Notes under the pieces: model-generated | The model's database searches: none | Told to the model about the DNA's origin: nothing | The model's input: the letters and a program-made list of their open reading frames with translations, nothing else | NCBI GenBank assembly: GCA_903945175.1 | Contig: CAJAUM010000100.1 | Span: forward strand, 70,709 to 134,708 | Direction: 5' to 3' | DNA from: an uncultured Bacteroidales bacterium | Lineage (GTDB): Bacteria > Bacteroidota > Bacteroidia > Bacteroidales > FEN-979 | DNA: 64,000 bases | Made by a program: the position numbers and the translations under genes | Part shown: positions 22,567 to 32,800 of the stretch, piece by piece | Layout: each line of letters opens with the position of its first letter | How positions within the stretch are numbered: the first letter of the stretch is position 1

Positions 22567-23694
22567 TTACACATCAGCCAGGAAGTCGTCAACATTCCTG
22601 GGCGTTATCACGTTAAAAACCGAAGCAGGATATGCATTTGCGAAAGTTTTTGGGAACCGGGCCCTTGCATCGGGATTCCATTTAAACTCACAGGCCAGAA
22701 AGTTGCCATCTTGTTCTTCAATATAATCAATTTCCTGTTGATCCTGGGTACGCCAGAAATAGGAATTTACCCACAATCCTTTGTATTCTATATATTTACG
22801 TCGTTCAGCCATCAGATAATTTTCCCATAAGGCTCCTTTGTCAGGCCTTAATTCAATCGGGCCAAACTGGGCCATAAGTGCATTTCGTACCCCATTATCA
22901 TAAAAATAAATTTTCCGGCCACGCTTAAGTTCTTTTCGCAGATTCCGGCTTAAAGCTCCAACGCGGAATATGACGTAGGTTTTTTCAAGTAATTCAATGT
23001 ACCTTTCTACCGTCTGGTTATCAAGCCCTATCGTACGGCCAAGTTCATTATATGAGACTTCGTTACCGATTTGAAAAGCCAGCGCCTGCAACAGATGAAT
23101 AAGTTTTGATGGTTTTTTCAAGCCTTCAATCATTAAGATATCCTTATACAGAAAGCTATCGGTCAGTTGCTTGAGTATTTCTTTCTCTTTTCCCGGATTA
23201 TTTACGATTTCGGGATAGCATCCAAATACAAGACGATGGGGTATCATCCTCTTTTCCTGAAGTAAACCATGGTGGGCTACCATCTCTCCGAACGAAAGGG
23301 GATAAAGGAAATATTCCCATTTCCTTCCGGTAAGCGGCTCCTGGATTCTGTTTGCCAGTTCAAATGCAGAGGAACCTGTAGCGATCAGTTGAACATCTTT
23401 AAGCTGATCGGTGATTAACTTAAGCGAGATCCCGATATTTTCAATGCGTTGGGCTTCATCGAGAACAATGATTTTATTTGTTCCGAATACCGCTTTCAGC
23501 CTGATGGAAGAGGCGTTTTCGAATATTTGTTTTACATCGGCTTCATCGCCGTTAAGCCACATAACATCCGGCTCTTCGTCAAGTATCTGGTGTAGCAGGG
23601 TTGTTTTTCCTGTTTGCCGGGGGCCGAAAATCAGAATGGCTTTGCCTTGGTTCAACTGACCTGAAATGCGTTGATTGAGGACCCTTGCTATCAT
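22567..23694 (-). CDS. AAA_14/DUF4143 ATPase, copy 3 (intact)
   Basis: A 375-aa ATPase of a different subgroup from copies 1 and 2. Walker A is FGPRQTGKTT at 23-32, Walker B KIIVLDEAQRI near 73-83 and sensor LIATGSSAFELANRI near 102-116. YPLSFGEMVAHHG leads to the DUF4143 region (NEVSYNELGRTIGLDNQTVE, FYDNGVRNALM). The C-terminal QEIDYIEEQDGNFLACEFKW keeps a full D...E-x-K motif of PDDEXK nucleases. Such proteins are often called 'ATP-binding protein' without known role. A 7-bp inverted repeat overlaps the -7 box. No defect is visible. Confidence 0.85.
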   Translation of the reverse strand: MIARVLNQRISGQLNQGKAILIFGPRQTGKTTLLHQILDEEPDVMWLNGDEADVKQIFENASSIRLKAVFGTNKIIVLDEAQRIENIGISLKLITDQLKDVQLIATGSSAFELANRIQEPLTGRKWEYFLYPLSFGEMVAHHGLLQEKRMIPHRLVFGCYPEIVNNPGKEKEILKQLTDSFLYKDILMIEGLKKPSKLIHLLQALAFQIGNEVSYNELGRTIGLDNQTVERYIELLEKTYVIFRVGALSRNLRKELKRGRKIYFYDNGVRNALMAQFGPIELRPDKGALWENYLMAERRKYIEYKGLWVNSYFWRTQDQQEIDYIEEQDGNFLACEFKWNPDARARFPKTFANAYPASVFNVITPRNVDDFLADV

Positions 23695-23711
23695 TCTTTT
23701 ATCGATTCAAT

Positions 23712-23737
23712 TCGCAAATATAACGTTTTTTTTGCGA
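23712..23737 (-). promoter_or_regulatory. Inverted repeat over the -7 box of ATPase copy 3
   Basis: TCGCAAA (23712-23718) and TTTGCGA (23731-23737) form a perfect inverted repeat with a 12-nt spacer. The minus-strand -7 box TATATTTG is the complement of 23715-23722 and overlaps one arm. A bound repressor would block the promoter. The start codon is 21 bp downstream. Confidence 0.5.
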
Positions 23738-23777
23738 TTATGATCAAATGTTTTCTAATATATTGTACTTTAGCCTC

Positions 23778-25304
23778 ATGAAAGTAAACATCATCGGCGC
23801 CGGGGTAGCAGGATTATCAGCCGGGTGCTACCTGCAAATGAATGGGTTCGAAACGACGATATTTGAGCGGCATTCGAGCTTCGGCGGTCTTTGTACAAGT
23901 TGGCAGCGCAATGGTTATACTTTTGAGAGCGGCTTGCAATGGCTGCTTGGCTCCTCCGACAGCAATCCTTTCTACCTTCTCTGGTCAGAGCTGATCGATA
24001 TGAATTCAATCCGCTTTGTCCATCACGAGATCCGGATGGAGATCGAGGTTAAAGAGAACAAAGACATACACGGCGATAAGGTTTTTCATCTGTACACCAA
24101 CCTGAACAGGCTTGAAGATTACATGCTTTCCATCGCTCCCGAAGATAAAATCCCCGTTAACAACTTTATCCGGACCATGCGCCGGATCCAGTCCTACGAA
24201 ATTCCCCCGATGATCAGGCAGAATCCGGAAATTCTTCCATGGTACAGAAAGGTCCGCTATGCCAGGTACCTTCCCATGCTCCTCTTCCTGAACCGGATAA
24301 AAAAGGAGACCAATTTTACCTTCGCACAAAAACTGAAGAATCCATTTTTGAAGGAGGCATTCAGGCTACTCTTCGATGGCGATGAGATGCCGATGCTGAT
24401 CCTCACGATGCCCCTGGCGTTCAATGACCTCAAAGGAACAGGTTACCCCATTGGCGGTTCATCCGAATTCGTCGGAAAACTGAACCAAAAGTATCTTGAA
24501 CTGGGAGGCATCATCAGGTTTAACGCCGAAGTCGACACCATCATCGTGGAGCATAACCAGGCCAAAGGGCTCCGGCTTAAATCGGGCGAATCCATTCCAT
24601 CCGGCATCACCATCTCCGCAGCCGACTGGAATTTCACCCTTTTCAAGGCATTGGGAGGAAAATATGTAAACTCGACCATCCTGGAACTTCACCGGCAGGA
24701 AAAGCTGAAGGTATATTACTCGGTGTTTATGGTTTCGCTGGGGGTTGCCGCAACTTTTCCGGATCAGCCGCATTTCATGCGTTTCCCTCTTGAACAGGAT
24801 TTGGTTTCTCCTGATGGCACAAGCTATGCTCGCATGGAGGTGCACCTCAACAATTATGACCCGACACATTCCCCCGAAGGAAAAACGGTGATCTCCGTTT
24901 CTTTCTATTCACACAACGCCGATTACTGGATCAGCCTCCGCGATGCTGATTACCCGGGTTACCTGCAGAAAAAACAGCATTTTGCCGGTCTGATCATCGA
25001 TGTCCTGGATGTAAGATTTTCCGGACTTAAGTCAGGAATTGAAGAGGTCGACATCGCCACACCGGCAACATTCGAACGGTACACTAAAAACTGGAAAGGA
25101 AGCGTGCAGGGCTGGCTGCCGGGGAGGAACCTCATTGCGCAATCGCCGGTAAAAAGCGAGTTGCCGGGTTTGAAAGAGTTCTATTTTGTCGGGCACTGGA
25201 CCATTCCCGGCGGAGGGCTCCCGGTAGCCATCAAATCGGCCCGCGATGTGGTGCAGAAAATTTGCTACAGGACGAAAGTTCTGTTCAAAACCCCTTCCCC
25301 CTGA
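23778..25304 (+). CDS. CrtI/RetSat-like FAD-dependent oxidoreductase
   Basis: A 508-aa flavoprotein. The ATG at 23778 is chosen because MKVNIIGAGVAGLSAGCYLQ places the Rossmann GxGxxG at residues 7-12; a start at 23748 adds only ten unlikely residues. FERHSSFGGLCTSW near 29-42 is the second FAD contact of the phytoene desaturase/isomerase family. GYPIGGSSEFVGKLNQKYLE near 230 and the C-terminal FYFVGHWTIPGGGLPVAIKS near 470 close the FAD site. The likely reaction is oxidation, reduction or isomerisation of an isoprenoid or related lipid. No carotenoid gene adjoins it, so the substrate is open. Confidence 0.85.
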   Translation: MKVNIIGAGVAGLSAGCYLQMNGFETTIFERHSSFGGLCTSWQRNGYTFESGLQWLLGSSDSNPFYLLWSELIDMNSIRFVHHEIRMEIEVKENKDIHGDKVFHLYTNLNRLEDYMLSIAPEDKIPVNNFIRTMRRIQSYEIPPMIRQNPEILPWYRKVRYARYLPMLLFLNRIKKETNFTFAQKLKNPFLKEAFRLLFDGDEMPMLILTMPLAFNDLKGTGYPIGGSSEFVGKLNQKYLELGGIIRFNAEVDTIIVEHNQAKGLRLKSGESIPSGITISAADWNFTLFKALGGKYVNSTILELHRQEKLKVYYSVFMVSLGVAATFPDQPHFMRFPLEQDLVSPDGTSYARMEVHLNNYDPTHSPEGKTVISVSFYSHNADYWISLRDADYPGYLQKKQHFAGLIIDVLDVRFSGLKSGIEEVDIATPATFERYTKNWKGSVQGWLPGRNLIAQSPVKSELPGLKEFYFVGHWTIPGGGLPVAIKSARDVVQKICYRTKVLFKTPSP

Positions 25305-25379
25305 TTACTTCCCTTTTGGAAATCCATCCAGGTCCCACCTTGCTGGTAGCGCGTGATGGCAGTGGGAACCCTTTAGTGG

Positions 25380-25766
25380 TTACATCAAACCCGCATTCTT
25401 GAGTATTTCCCTCAACTTAGGTTGGTGCTCAGCATATTCTTGCAGCGCATTGAGCGTTCGCAGATTGTCCTTTTTCATGGGGGCCAGTGAAAGTTTTCTA
25501 TCCCAAAAGGCAAACCCAAACACGCTTACTGTCATGGCTGTAAAGATCCCGATAACGGCCCAAAGAAAGTTAAATAACTGATCAAAACGTTGATTAACAG
25601 CTTCGAACCGGGAATTCATTTCTGCTTTAACGGATTCTACTTTCTGTTCTGTACGGATGATCCTGTCCCGGTCATCCAGGGTAAAAGGAATCTCCTTGAT
25701 TTCTGCGAAACCAATGGTTGGCAAACAGAGTAGAAAGAAAAGTGAAATTTTTTGAATCTTTTTCAT
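25380..25766 (-). CDS. Small exported membrane protein with coiled coil
   Basis: A 128-aa protein with signal peptide MKKIQKISLFFLLCLPTIGF. A charged stretch (IPFTLDDRDRIIRTEQKVES) leads into a coiled coil (AEMNSRFEAVNQRFDQLFNF), followed by a transmembrane helix at about 68-90 (LWAVIGIFTAMTVSVFGFAF) and a short polar C-terminus. The ORD is consistent with membrane-associated proteins found in many genomes without known role. I do not recognise a named family. It lies 75 bp downstream of valS but has its own gap; no regulation is visible. Confidence 0.65.
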   Translation of the reverse strand: MKKIQKISLFFLLCLPTIGFAEIKEIPFTLDDRDRIIRTEQKVESVKAEMNSRFEAVNQRFDQLFNFLWAVIGIFTAMTVSVFGFAFWDRKLSLAPMKKDNLRTLNALQEYAEHQPKLREILKNAGLM

Positions 25767-25841
25767 TTTCTTAACGGATTAAAGAGTTTATGCTTAATCC
25801 GGATATTGATGCAAAGGTAATACAAAAAACAGCAAAAAATA

Positions 25842-28493
25842 TCAACTTTTTTCCCTGAGCCCCCTGATCTGCTCCTCCAGCACGCGGATCCGCGCTTCGG
25901 CATCGTCTTGCTTCTTTCGCTCCGAATCCACAACCGCTGCCGGGGCATTGTTCACAAACCGTTCATTGCTTAGCTTCTGCATGACTTTCTCCATAAAACC
26001 GGTCGTATAAACCAACTCCTCCTCCAGCTTCTTCAATTCCTCCTCCACATCGATCTTCCCCGTAAGCGGAATGAAAAATTCGGTGGATCCGGCCACAAAC
26101 GAAATACTTTCGGGAACCTGCTCATCCACATAGGCCAGTTCGCTGATGTTGCACAACTTCCCGACCAGGCTGTCGAAGGTGGTATCGGGTACATCCTGGT
26201 TGTTTTTCCTGATGTACAACCGGATCGTCTCCTTCTGCGGAATATTTTTCTCCTTCCTGACATTGCGGATGGCCATGATCACCTCTTCGGCAAAGGCAAA
26301 TTTATCAATGATCGGCTGATCGAAACTTTCTGCAACAGGCAGGCGGGTTATCATGATCGATTCACCCTCTCCCCTTTCATCAAGGATCTGCCATATCTCC
26401 TCCGTAATAAACGGCATAAAAGGATGCAGGACTTTCAATAGTTTTTCAAAAACACCGGTCACCGATGCATAGGTTTGTCGGTCAATGGGTTGCTGATAGG
26501 CCGGTTTGATCATCTCAAGGAACCACGAACAGAAATCATCCCATACCAGTTTGTAGGTGGCCATCAGGGCCTCCGACAAACGATAATCATCGTATAACGT
26601 ATTGATATTCTGCAGGGATGCATTGAACACCGAATTGAACCATTCAACCGAAACCTTGTTCACCTCCGGCTGCGCCAGGGCATCATCCACCGGCCACCCT
26701 TTGACAAGGCGCATGGCATTCCATATCTTGTTGCAGAAATTACGCCCCTGCTCGATCAGCGCATCATCATACAACAGGTCATTTCCCGCGGGTGAACACA
26801 GCAACATCCCAAGGCGAACAGCATCGGCCCCGTTCACCCTGATCAGGTCGAGCGGTTCGGGAGAATTGCCCAGTGATTTTGACATCTTCCGGCCCTGCTT
26901 GTCACGCACAATGCCCGTGAAATATACATTTTTGAAGGGGATGGCCTTCCGGTATTCCCATCCTGCCATGATCATCCTGGCCACCCAGAAAAAGATAATT
27001 TCAGGGGCCGTGATCAGGTCATTGGTCGGGTAATAATAATTAATATCGGCATTATCCGGATGACGGATGCCGTCAAACACAGAGATGGGCCACAACCAGC
27101 TTGAAAACCAGGTATCCAGGACATCTTCATCCTGCTTCAGATCATCCAAAGTGATTTCAGAATTCCGATTTTCGATTTTCGATTGGGCAATGGCCAAGGC
27201 TTCTTCCCTGGATTTCGCAACAATAAATTCGCCATTCGGCAGATAATAGGCCGGAATGCGCTGTCCCCACCAAAGCTGGCGCGAGATGCACCAGTCGGTC
27301 ACATTGGAGATCCAGTGACGGTACATATTCTTGTACTTGGCCGGATGAAACAGGATGGTATCGTCCTCAACAAGATCAAGGGCAGGCTTGGCAAGATCTT
27401 TCATCTTCATGAACCACTGAACCGAAATACGCGGCTCGATCACTTCATCGGTACGCTCGGAATAGCCTACTTTATTGACATACTCGTCAATTTTAACAAT
27501 GTGACCCTTCTCCTTAAGTTCCTCCGTGATTTTTCTGCGAACCACAAACCGGTCCTCCCCTACGAACAGCTGCGCAGCCGCGCTCATGGTGCCATTGGGG
27601 TTAAACGTATCAATCACTTCAAGCTTGTATTTGAGCCCGAGGTTGTAGTCGTTGATGTCATGCGCCGGAGTCACCTTGAGGGCGCCTGTCCCGAATTCCC
27701 GGTCGACATATTCATCAAAGATCACAGGAATAGAGCGGTTGAGCAGTGGAACCAGGATCCGCTTTCCTCTTAAATGCTGATATCGTTCATCTTCGGGATG
27801 CACACAAATGGCGGTATCCCCTAAGATGGTCTCGGGACGGGTGGTGGCAATGGTGATCCAGTCATCCTGGGTTCCCTCTACCCTGTAACGCACATAATAT
27901 AATTTGGAATTTACCTCCTTGTAATTCACCTCCTCATCCGACACGGCGGTGAGTGCCTTCGGATCCCAGTTGACCATCCGGATGCCGCGATAAATAAGAC
28001 CTTTGTTGTAAAGATCAATGAACACATCGATCACAGATTCGTAAAGGGCTTCATCCATGGTAAAACGGGTTCGTTCCCAGTCGCAGGATGCACCCAGCTT
28101 TTTCAGCTGATCAAGGATAATTCCACCATGTTTCGTTTTCCATTCCCAGGCATGCCCCAGAAATTCCTCCCTGGTCAGGCTTGCCTTGTCAATGCCGGAC
28201 TCCCTGAGTTTTGTAACCACTTTTGCTTCAGTAGCGATTGATGCATGGTCTGTTCCGGGAACCCAGCAGGCGTTTTTACCCATCATCCGGGCCCGGCGCA
28301 CCATGATATCCTGGATGGTGTTGTTCAGCATGTGCCCCATGTGAAGCACACCCGTCACATTCGGGGGCGGGATCACGATACAATAGGGTTCACGTTCATC
28401 GGGAACAGCGTGGAAGAAACCCTGTTTCATCCAGTATTCATACCATTTATCTTCAACCCGCGAAGGGTCGTACTTGGAAGCAATTTCCGCCAT
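25842..28493 (-). CDS. valS: Valyl-tRNA synthetase
   Basis: An 883-aa class I aminoacyl-tRNA synthetase charging tRNA-Val. The HIGH motif appears as LHMGH (residues 50-54) in [12 protein letters not shown], and KMSKS appears in [10 protein letters not shown] near 535. The editing domain is visible around [16 protein letters not shown] near 215. The anticodon-binding domain follows, and a C-terminal coiled coil ([20 protein letters not shown], then [19 protein letters not shown]) makes the tRNA arm typical of bacterial ValRS. Length is normal. It ends the minus-strand run dnaE-trxA-DUF58-valS. Confidence 0.98.
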   Translation of the reverse strand: MAEIASKYDPSRVEDKWYEYWMKQGFFHAVPDEREPYCIVIPPPNVTGVLHMGHMLNNTIQDIMVRRARMMGKNACWVPGTDHASIATEAKVVTKLRESGIDKASLTREEFLGHAWEWKTKHGGIILDQLKKLGASCDWERTRFTMDEALYESVIDVFIDLYNKGLIYRGIRMVNWDPKALTAVSDEEVNYKEVNSKLYYVRYRVEGTQDDWITIATTRPETILGDTAICVHPEDERYQHLRGKRILVPLLNRSIPVIFDEYVDREFGTGALKVTPAHDINDYNLGLKYKLEVIDTFNPNGTMSAAAQLFVGEDRFVVRRKITEELKEKGHIVKIDEYVNKVGYSERTDEVIEPRISVQWFMKMKDLAKPALDLVEDDTILFHPAKYKNMYRHWISNVTDWCISRQLWWGQRIPAYYLPNGEFIVAKSREEALAIAQSKIENRNSEITLDDLKQDEDVLDTWFSSWLWPISVFDGIRHPDNADINYYYPTNDLITAPEIIFFWVARMIMAGWEYRKAIPFKNVYFTGIVRDKQGRKMSKSLGNSPEPLDLIRVNGADAVRLGMLLCSPAGNDLLYDDALIEQGRNFCNKIWNAMRLVKGWPVDDALAQPEVNKVSVEWFNSVFNASLQNINTLYDDYRLSEALMATYKLVWDDFCSWFLEMIKPAYQQPIDRQTYASVTGVFEKLLKVLHPFMPFITEEIWQILDERGEGESIMITRLPVAESFDQPIIDKFAFAEEVIMAIRNVRKEKNIPQKETIRLYIRKNNQDVPDTTFDSLVGKLCNISELAYVDEQVPESISFVAGSTEFFIPLTGKIDVEEELKKLEEELVYTTGFMEKVMQKLSNERFVNNAPAAVVDSERKKQDDAEARIRVLEEQIRGLREKS

Positions 28494-28548
28494 TACTACA
28501 GCTGTTTAAAAAGAGCGGCAAAAATAGGGAAAAATAACGAATTGCCGG

Positions 28549-29484
28549 CTAAAATAACTTATTCCGTTTGACGAGATACGGGAGCAGCACCTGTTCAAAA
28601 CCCGCATGGATATCAGCCTCCAGCAGGTCGATGTGGTATTGCCCGCAACGGAGCCGGAGATCTTTCTGAAACATGGTTACAGCTTCAATATATTTCTCCC
28701 TGAGCTTTGAAGGATGAACCCGCAGTTGCTCGCCGGTTTCCATATCAATGAATTTGTAAGGCCGGTCCTCAAAATTGAATTCCAGCTCCTTTTGCTTATC
28801 AACCACCTGAAAAAGGATCACCTCATGCTTGTTGTGCTTTAAATGCTGCAGGGCTGCAAATAAATCATCGGGTTCTGATGACTGTTCAAACATGTCACTG
28901 AAAATTATCACCAGCGATCGTTTGTGGATCCGTTCGGCCAGCTCATGGATGGCTTTTGAAACCAGGGTTCCCCTGGTCTGTTCAACGGGTCGTGGTTGCA
29001 TCAGCTTCTCCAGCTCTGCGAACAGGTATCGGTGATGAACCGGATTTGATTTGGTTTGTGTATGCAGTTCAACCTCTTCCGAAAAAATGCTGAGGCCCGC
29101 GGCATCACGCTGTTTCCGGAACAGATAAATTAATGCGGCTGCAACATATACTGAAAAGGTGATCTTATTGGGATGGTCAATGTCAGGCCTGGCAAGAACG
29201 GGGTAATACATCGAGGATGAATTGTCAATCAACACCTGGCACCGCAGATTGGTCTCCTCCTCGTAACGCTTCGTGTATAACCGGTCGGTCCGGCCAAACA
29301 ACTTCCAGTCAACCGATCTGATTGATTCTCCGGCATTGTATAACCGGTGTTCGGCAAATTCAACACTGAATCCATGAAACGGGCTTTTATGCAGGCCTGT
29401 GATGAAACCTTCAACCACCTGCCGGGCCAGAAATTCCAGGGAGGAAAATTGCTCCAGCCGGCTTTGATCCATCTTAGAAATCAT
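28549..29484 (-). CDS. DUF58 domain protein
   Basis: A 311-aa protein of the DUF58 family. FHGFSVEFAEHRLYNAGESI, RSVDWKLFGRTDRLYTKRYE and CQVLIDNSSSMYYP (a von Willebrand A-like DxSxS site) are characteristic. DUF58 proteins occur with MoxR ATPases and BatA/BatB in Bacteroidota; here no moxR is adjacent. ATG 29484 or an internal ATG at 29472 could start it; the difference is four residues. It lies between trxA and valS with short gaps, so co-transcription is likely. Confidence 0.88.
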   Translation of the reverse strand: MISKMDQSRLEQFSSLEFLARQVVEGFITGLHKSPFHGFSVEFAEHRLYNAGESIRSVDWKLFGRTDRLYTKRYEEETNLRCQVLIDNSSSMYYPVLARPDIDHPNKITFSVYVAAALIYLFRKQRDAAGLSIFSEEVELHTQTKSNPVHHRYLFAELEKLMQPRPVEQTRGTLVSKAIHELAERIHKRSLVIIFSDMFEQSSEPDDLFAALQHLKHNKHEVILFQVVDKQKELEFNFEDRPYKFIDMETGEQLRVHPSKLREKYIEAVTMFQKDLRLRCGQYHIDLLEADIHAGFEQVLLPYLVKRNKLF

Positions 29485-29522
29485 GGCTATTTCGCAACCT
29501 CGCTATTTCGCTATACGCGATT

Positions 29523-29840
29523 TTAAATATACTTTTCAATCATGGCTTTGTACGATGCCTTCGGAACGGCACCCACCTGTTTGTCAACAACCTGACCGCC
29601 TTTAATGTATAGTACTGTTGGAATGTTGCGAACTCTGTAAAGCGCCGTGGTTGCAGGATTTTCATCTACATTGAGTTCTCCGGCAACAATCCGGCCTTCG
29701 TATTCGGCAGCCAGTTCGTGGATGATCGGAGATACCATGCGGCATGGCCCACACCATTCAGCAGAAAGATCCACCAGCGCAAGTTTATCACTCTTTACAA
29801 TTATTTCTTCAAAATTGGCATCCGTTAACTTTTCGAGCAT
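29523..29840 (-). CDS. trxA: Thioredoxin
   Basis: A 105-aa thioredoxin with active site WCGPC (C30 and C33) in LSAEWCGPCRMVSPII, and the cis-proline segment RNIPTVLYIKGG near residue 74. It reduces cytoplasmic disulfides with NADPH via thioredoxin reductase. No signal peptide, so cytoplasmic. Gene order places it 55 bp after dnaE. Confidence 0.96.
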   Translation of the reverse strand: MLEKLTDANFEEIIVKSDKLALVDLSAEWCGPCRMVSPIIHELAAEYEGRIVAGELNVDENPATTALYRVRNIPTVLYIKGGQVVDKQVGAVPKASYKAMIEKYI

Positions 29841-29895
29841 AAAAAATTTCTTTAAAGTGAGTTATTTTTCAGAAGGCTAAATTATAAAAATCCAT

Positions 29896-32800
29896 TCAAA
29901 CTTCTCCAAAAACCCTGACCTGTAGTTCAGGCAGTTCGGCCAACGCCCTGATCATCTCTTTTGCATTGACTTTGTATTTCTTCGAAGGCAGATCAATCGT
30001 AACATTCTCCAGCGGATCGAGTATCCTGATTCTGAGTTGGCATCGCCCTTTATGCAGCTTGGCAAGGTGATGCAATTTATGAATTGTATCGGGATTAAGC
30101 TCATCGATTGAAAGGGTGAGCGAAATAACTTTTGAAAATTTTTCCATCACATCCGATAACAACAGGATATGGTTCACCCTGATGGCAACCTGATCGGGAC
30201 TATCGAACCGCGATTCGATGCGGGCTTTGATGAAAACATACTGTCCTTCGTCAAGAAAATGTTTGAATTTGAGGTATTCTTCAGAAAAGAGGGTGAGTGA
30301 CATAAAGTTAAAATAATCTTCCACCACAAACGAACCATAGGGTTTGCCGGTCTTTCCGATTTTATGATTGGCTTCAATGATGATGCCGGCAAAGGCAATA
30401 TCCTTGCCTTTCATGGGCTTCAGGTCCTGTTTCAGATCTTCGATGGTGACATTGCAGAATTGGTTCAGCTCAAACTGGTAATCATCCAGCGGATGGCCAC
30501 TCATATAAAAGCCTGTCACATCTTTTTCAAGCTTTAATTGCTCAAGTTTGGACCAGGGCCGGCACTCAGGCAACGACAACTCCTTCAGCTGGATATCTTC
30601 TGCTTCCCCGAACAGGGATTGCTGCATTGAATCCTTGCGCGCATGATAATCGTTTGCGTGGCGAATGATCTTTTCAAGAAAAATCATATCATCGCTGTTC
30701 TCCTGATAAAAATACTGGGCACGATGGGTGTTTTCAAAACAATCAAACGCTCCGGCTTTGGCAAGGGATTCCATACACCGCTTATTCAGGGCCTGGGCAT
30801 TGATCCGGCGTGTCATGTCGAAAATATTGGCATAGGGCCCGTGTTCCATTCTCCCTGCGACAATGCTTTTTACAGCGGTCTCCCCTACATTTTTAATCCC
30901 CGCCATCCCAAACCTGATCTCTCCCTTTTTATTTGCAAAAAAGGCTGTTGAACTTTCATTTACATCCGGGCCAAGCACCGGGATGTGCATCCGCTTGCAT
31001 TCATCGAGATACAATGTAATTTCCTTGAGTTCAGTAAGGTTGCGGCTAAGTACCGCAGCCATAAACTCAGACGGAAAATGGGCTTTTATGTATGCCATCC
31101 GGTAAGCTACATAGGCATAACATGTTGAATGTGACTTGTTAAATGCATAATTGGCAAAGGCCTCCCAGTCTTTCCAAATTTTGGTGACAACCGTTTCATC
31201 ATGCCCGTTCTTTTTACACCCATCGAAAAATTTAGGTTTGAGGTCGTTCATCATGGATTCAATCTTCTTTCCCATGGCTTTGCGCAACGAGTCGGCCTGT
31301 CCCTTTGTAAACCCTGCCAGCTGTTGCGACAGCAACATCACCTGTTCCTGGTATACGGTAATACCATAAGTATCCTTCAGATACTTCTCCATCACGGGGA
31401 TGTCATAGGCGATTTTTTCCTTCCCATGCTTGCGGGCAATAAAGCTGGGGATATAATCCATGGGGCCCGGTCGGTAAAGGGCATTCATGGCAATCAGGTC
31501 TTCGATTTTATTGGGTTTCAGATCGCGCAGGTACTTCTTCATGCCATCAGACTCGAACTGGAAGATTCCGGTCGTTTTTCCAAGGCTGAAAAGCTCGTAG
31601 GTCTTCGCATCATCGAAAGAAAGATTTTCAGGATCAATCTCAACGCCATGCGTATCCAGGATATTCTTCACTGCATCCTTGATGATGGCGAGCGTCTTCA
31701 GCCCGAGAAAATCCATCTTAAGCATGCCAACCTTCTCGATGAATTCACCATCAAATTGGGTGACAAGCAATTCCGATTCCTTTGAAGTGGTCACAGGGAT
31801 GTATTCCATGAGGTTATCGCGGCTGATGATGATGCCGCAGGCATGTAATCCGGTCTGGCGGACAGACCCCTCGAGGCTTTCGGCAAACCGGAGTGTTTCG
31901 GCAATCAGTTTATTGGAAGATGACCGGGCTGCCTTTAATTCAGGAACCTCCTCGTAGGCTGCTTTCAGCGTTATTCCAGGCCGACCAGGGACCAGTTTTG
32001 TCAACCGGCTCACCTCATCCAGCGGCAACCGCTGTACACGGCCTACATCACGAATGGCCCCTTTGGCGGCCATCGTCCCAAAGGTAATTACCTGCGCAAC
32101 TTTATCCAGGCCATATTTATTGACAACCCACTTCAGTACCCGGTCACGGCCGTCTTCATCGAAATCGATATCAATATCCGGCATTGAAACACGATCGGGA
32201 TTCAGAAAACGTTCGAACAGTAAATCAAATCGCAACGGATCCACATCTGTGATCCGCGTGCAAAAGGCTACGACCGATCCGGCAGCCGAACCACGGCCTG
32301 GTCCAACTGAAACACCCATTTCGCGGGCGGCATTTAAAAAATCCTGAACAATCAGGAAGTAGCCCGGATATCCCATCTTTTTAATGGTAGCCAATTCAAA
32401 ATCAATTCGTTCAACAATCTCCGAAGTAACTTCCTTGTATCGTTTAGTGGCCCCTTGATAGGTTATATGTCGCAGGAATTCGTCGGGATCTGTAAAATCT
32501 TCAGGCAAGGGGAAATCTGGCATGATGGGATCTCTGTGCAGACTGAACGATTCAATCTTGTCGAGGACCTCCATCGTGTTCTCCAAAGCCTCCGGAATAT
32601 CAGCAAACAGTGTGTTCATCTCCTCCTTCGATTTGAACCACTCCTGTCCGGTGTAACGCATTCGGTCAGGATCATCCATAAACTTGCCGGTGTTGATGCA
32701 GAGAAGCCTGTCGTGTGCCTCAGCATCCACCTCATTCAGGAAATGAACATCATTGGTTGCCAGCAGCTTCACATTCATTTTTTTCGCCAGCTTGATCAAC

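Noticed and set aside
25305-25379. Possible hairpin terminator between the FAD oxidoreductase and the small membrane protein
   Set aside because: GGTCCCAC and GTGGGAACC pair imperfectly around a 20-nt loop with no T-run; not strong enough.
27183-27773. 196-codon plus-strand open frame
   Set aside because: Antisense to valS, with no upstream promoter or recognisable domain.
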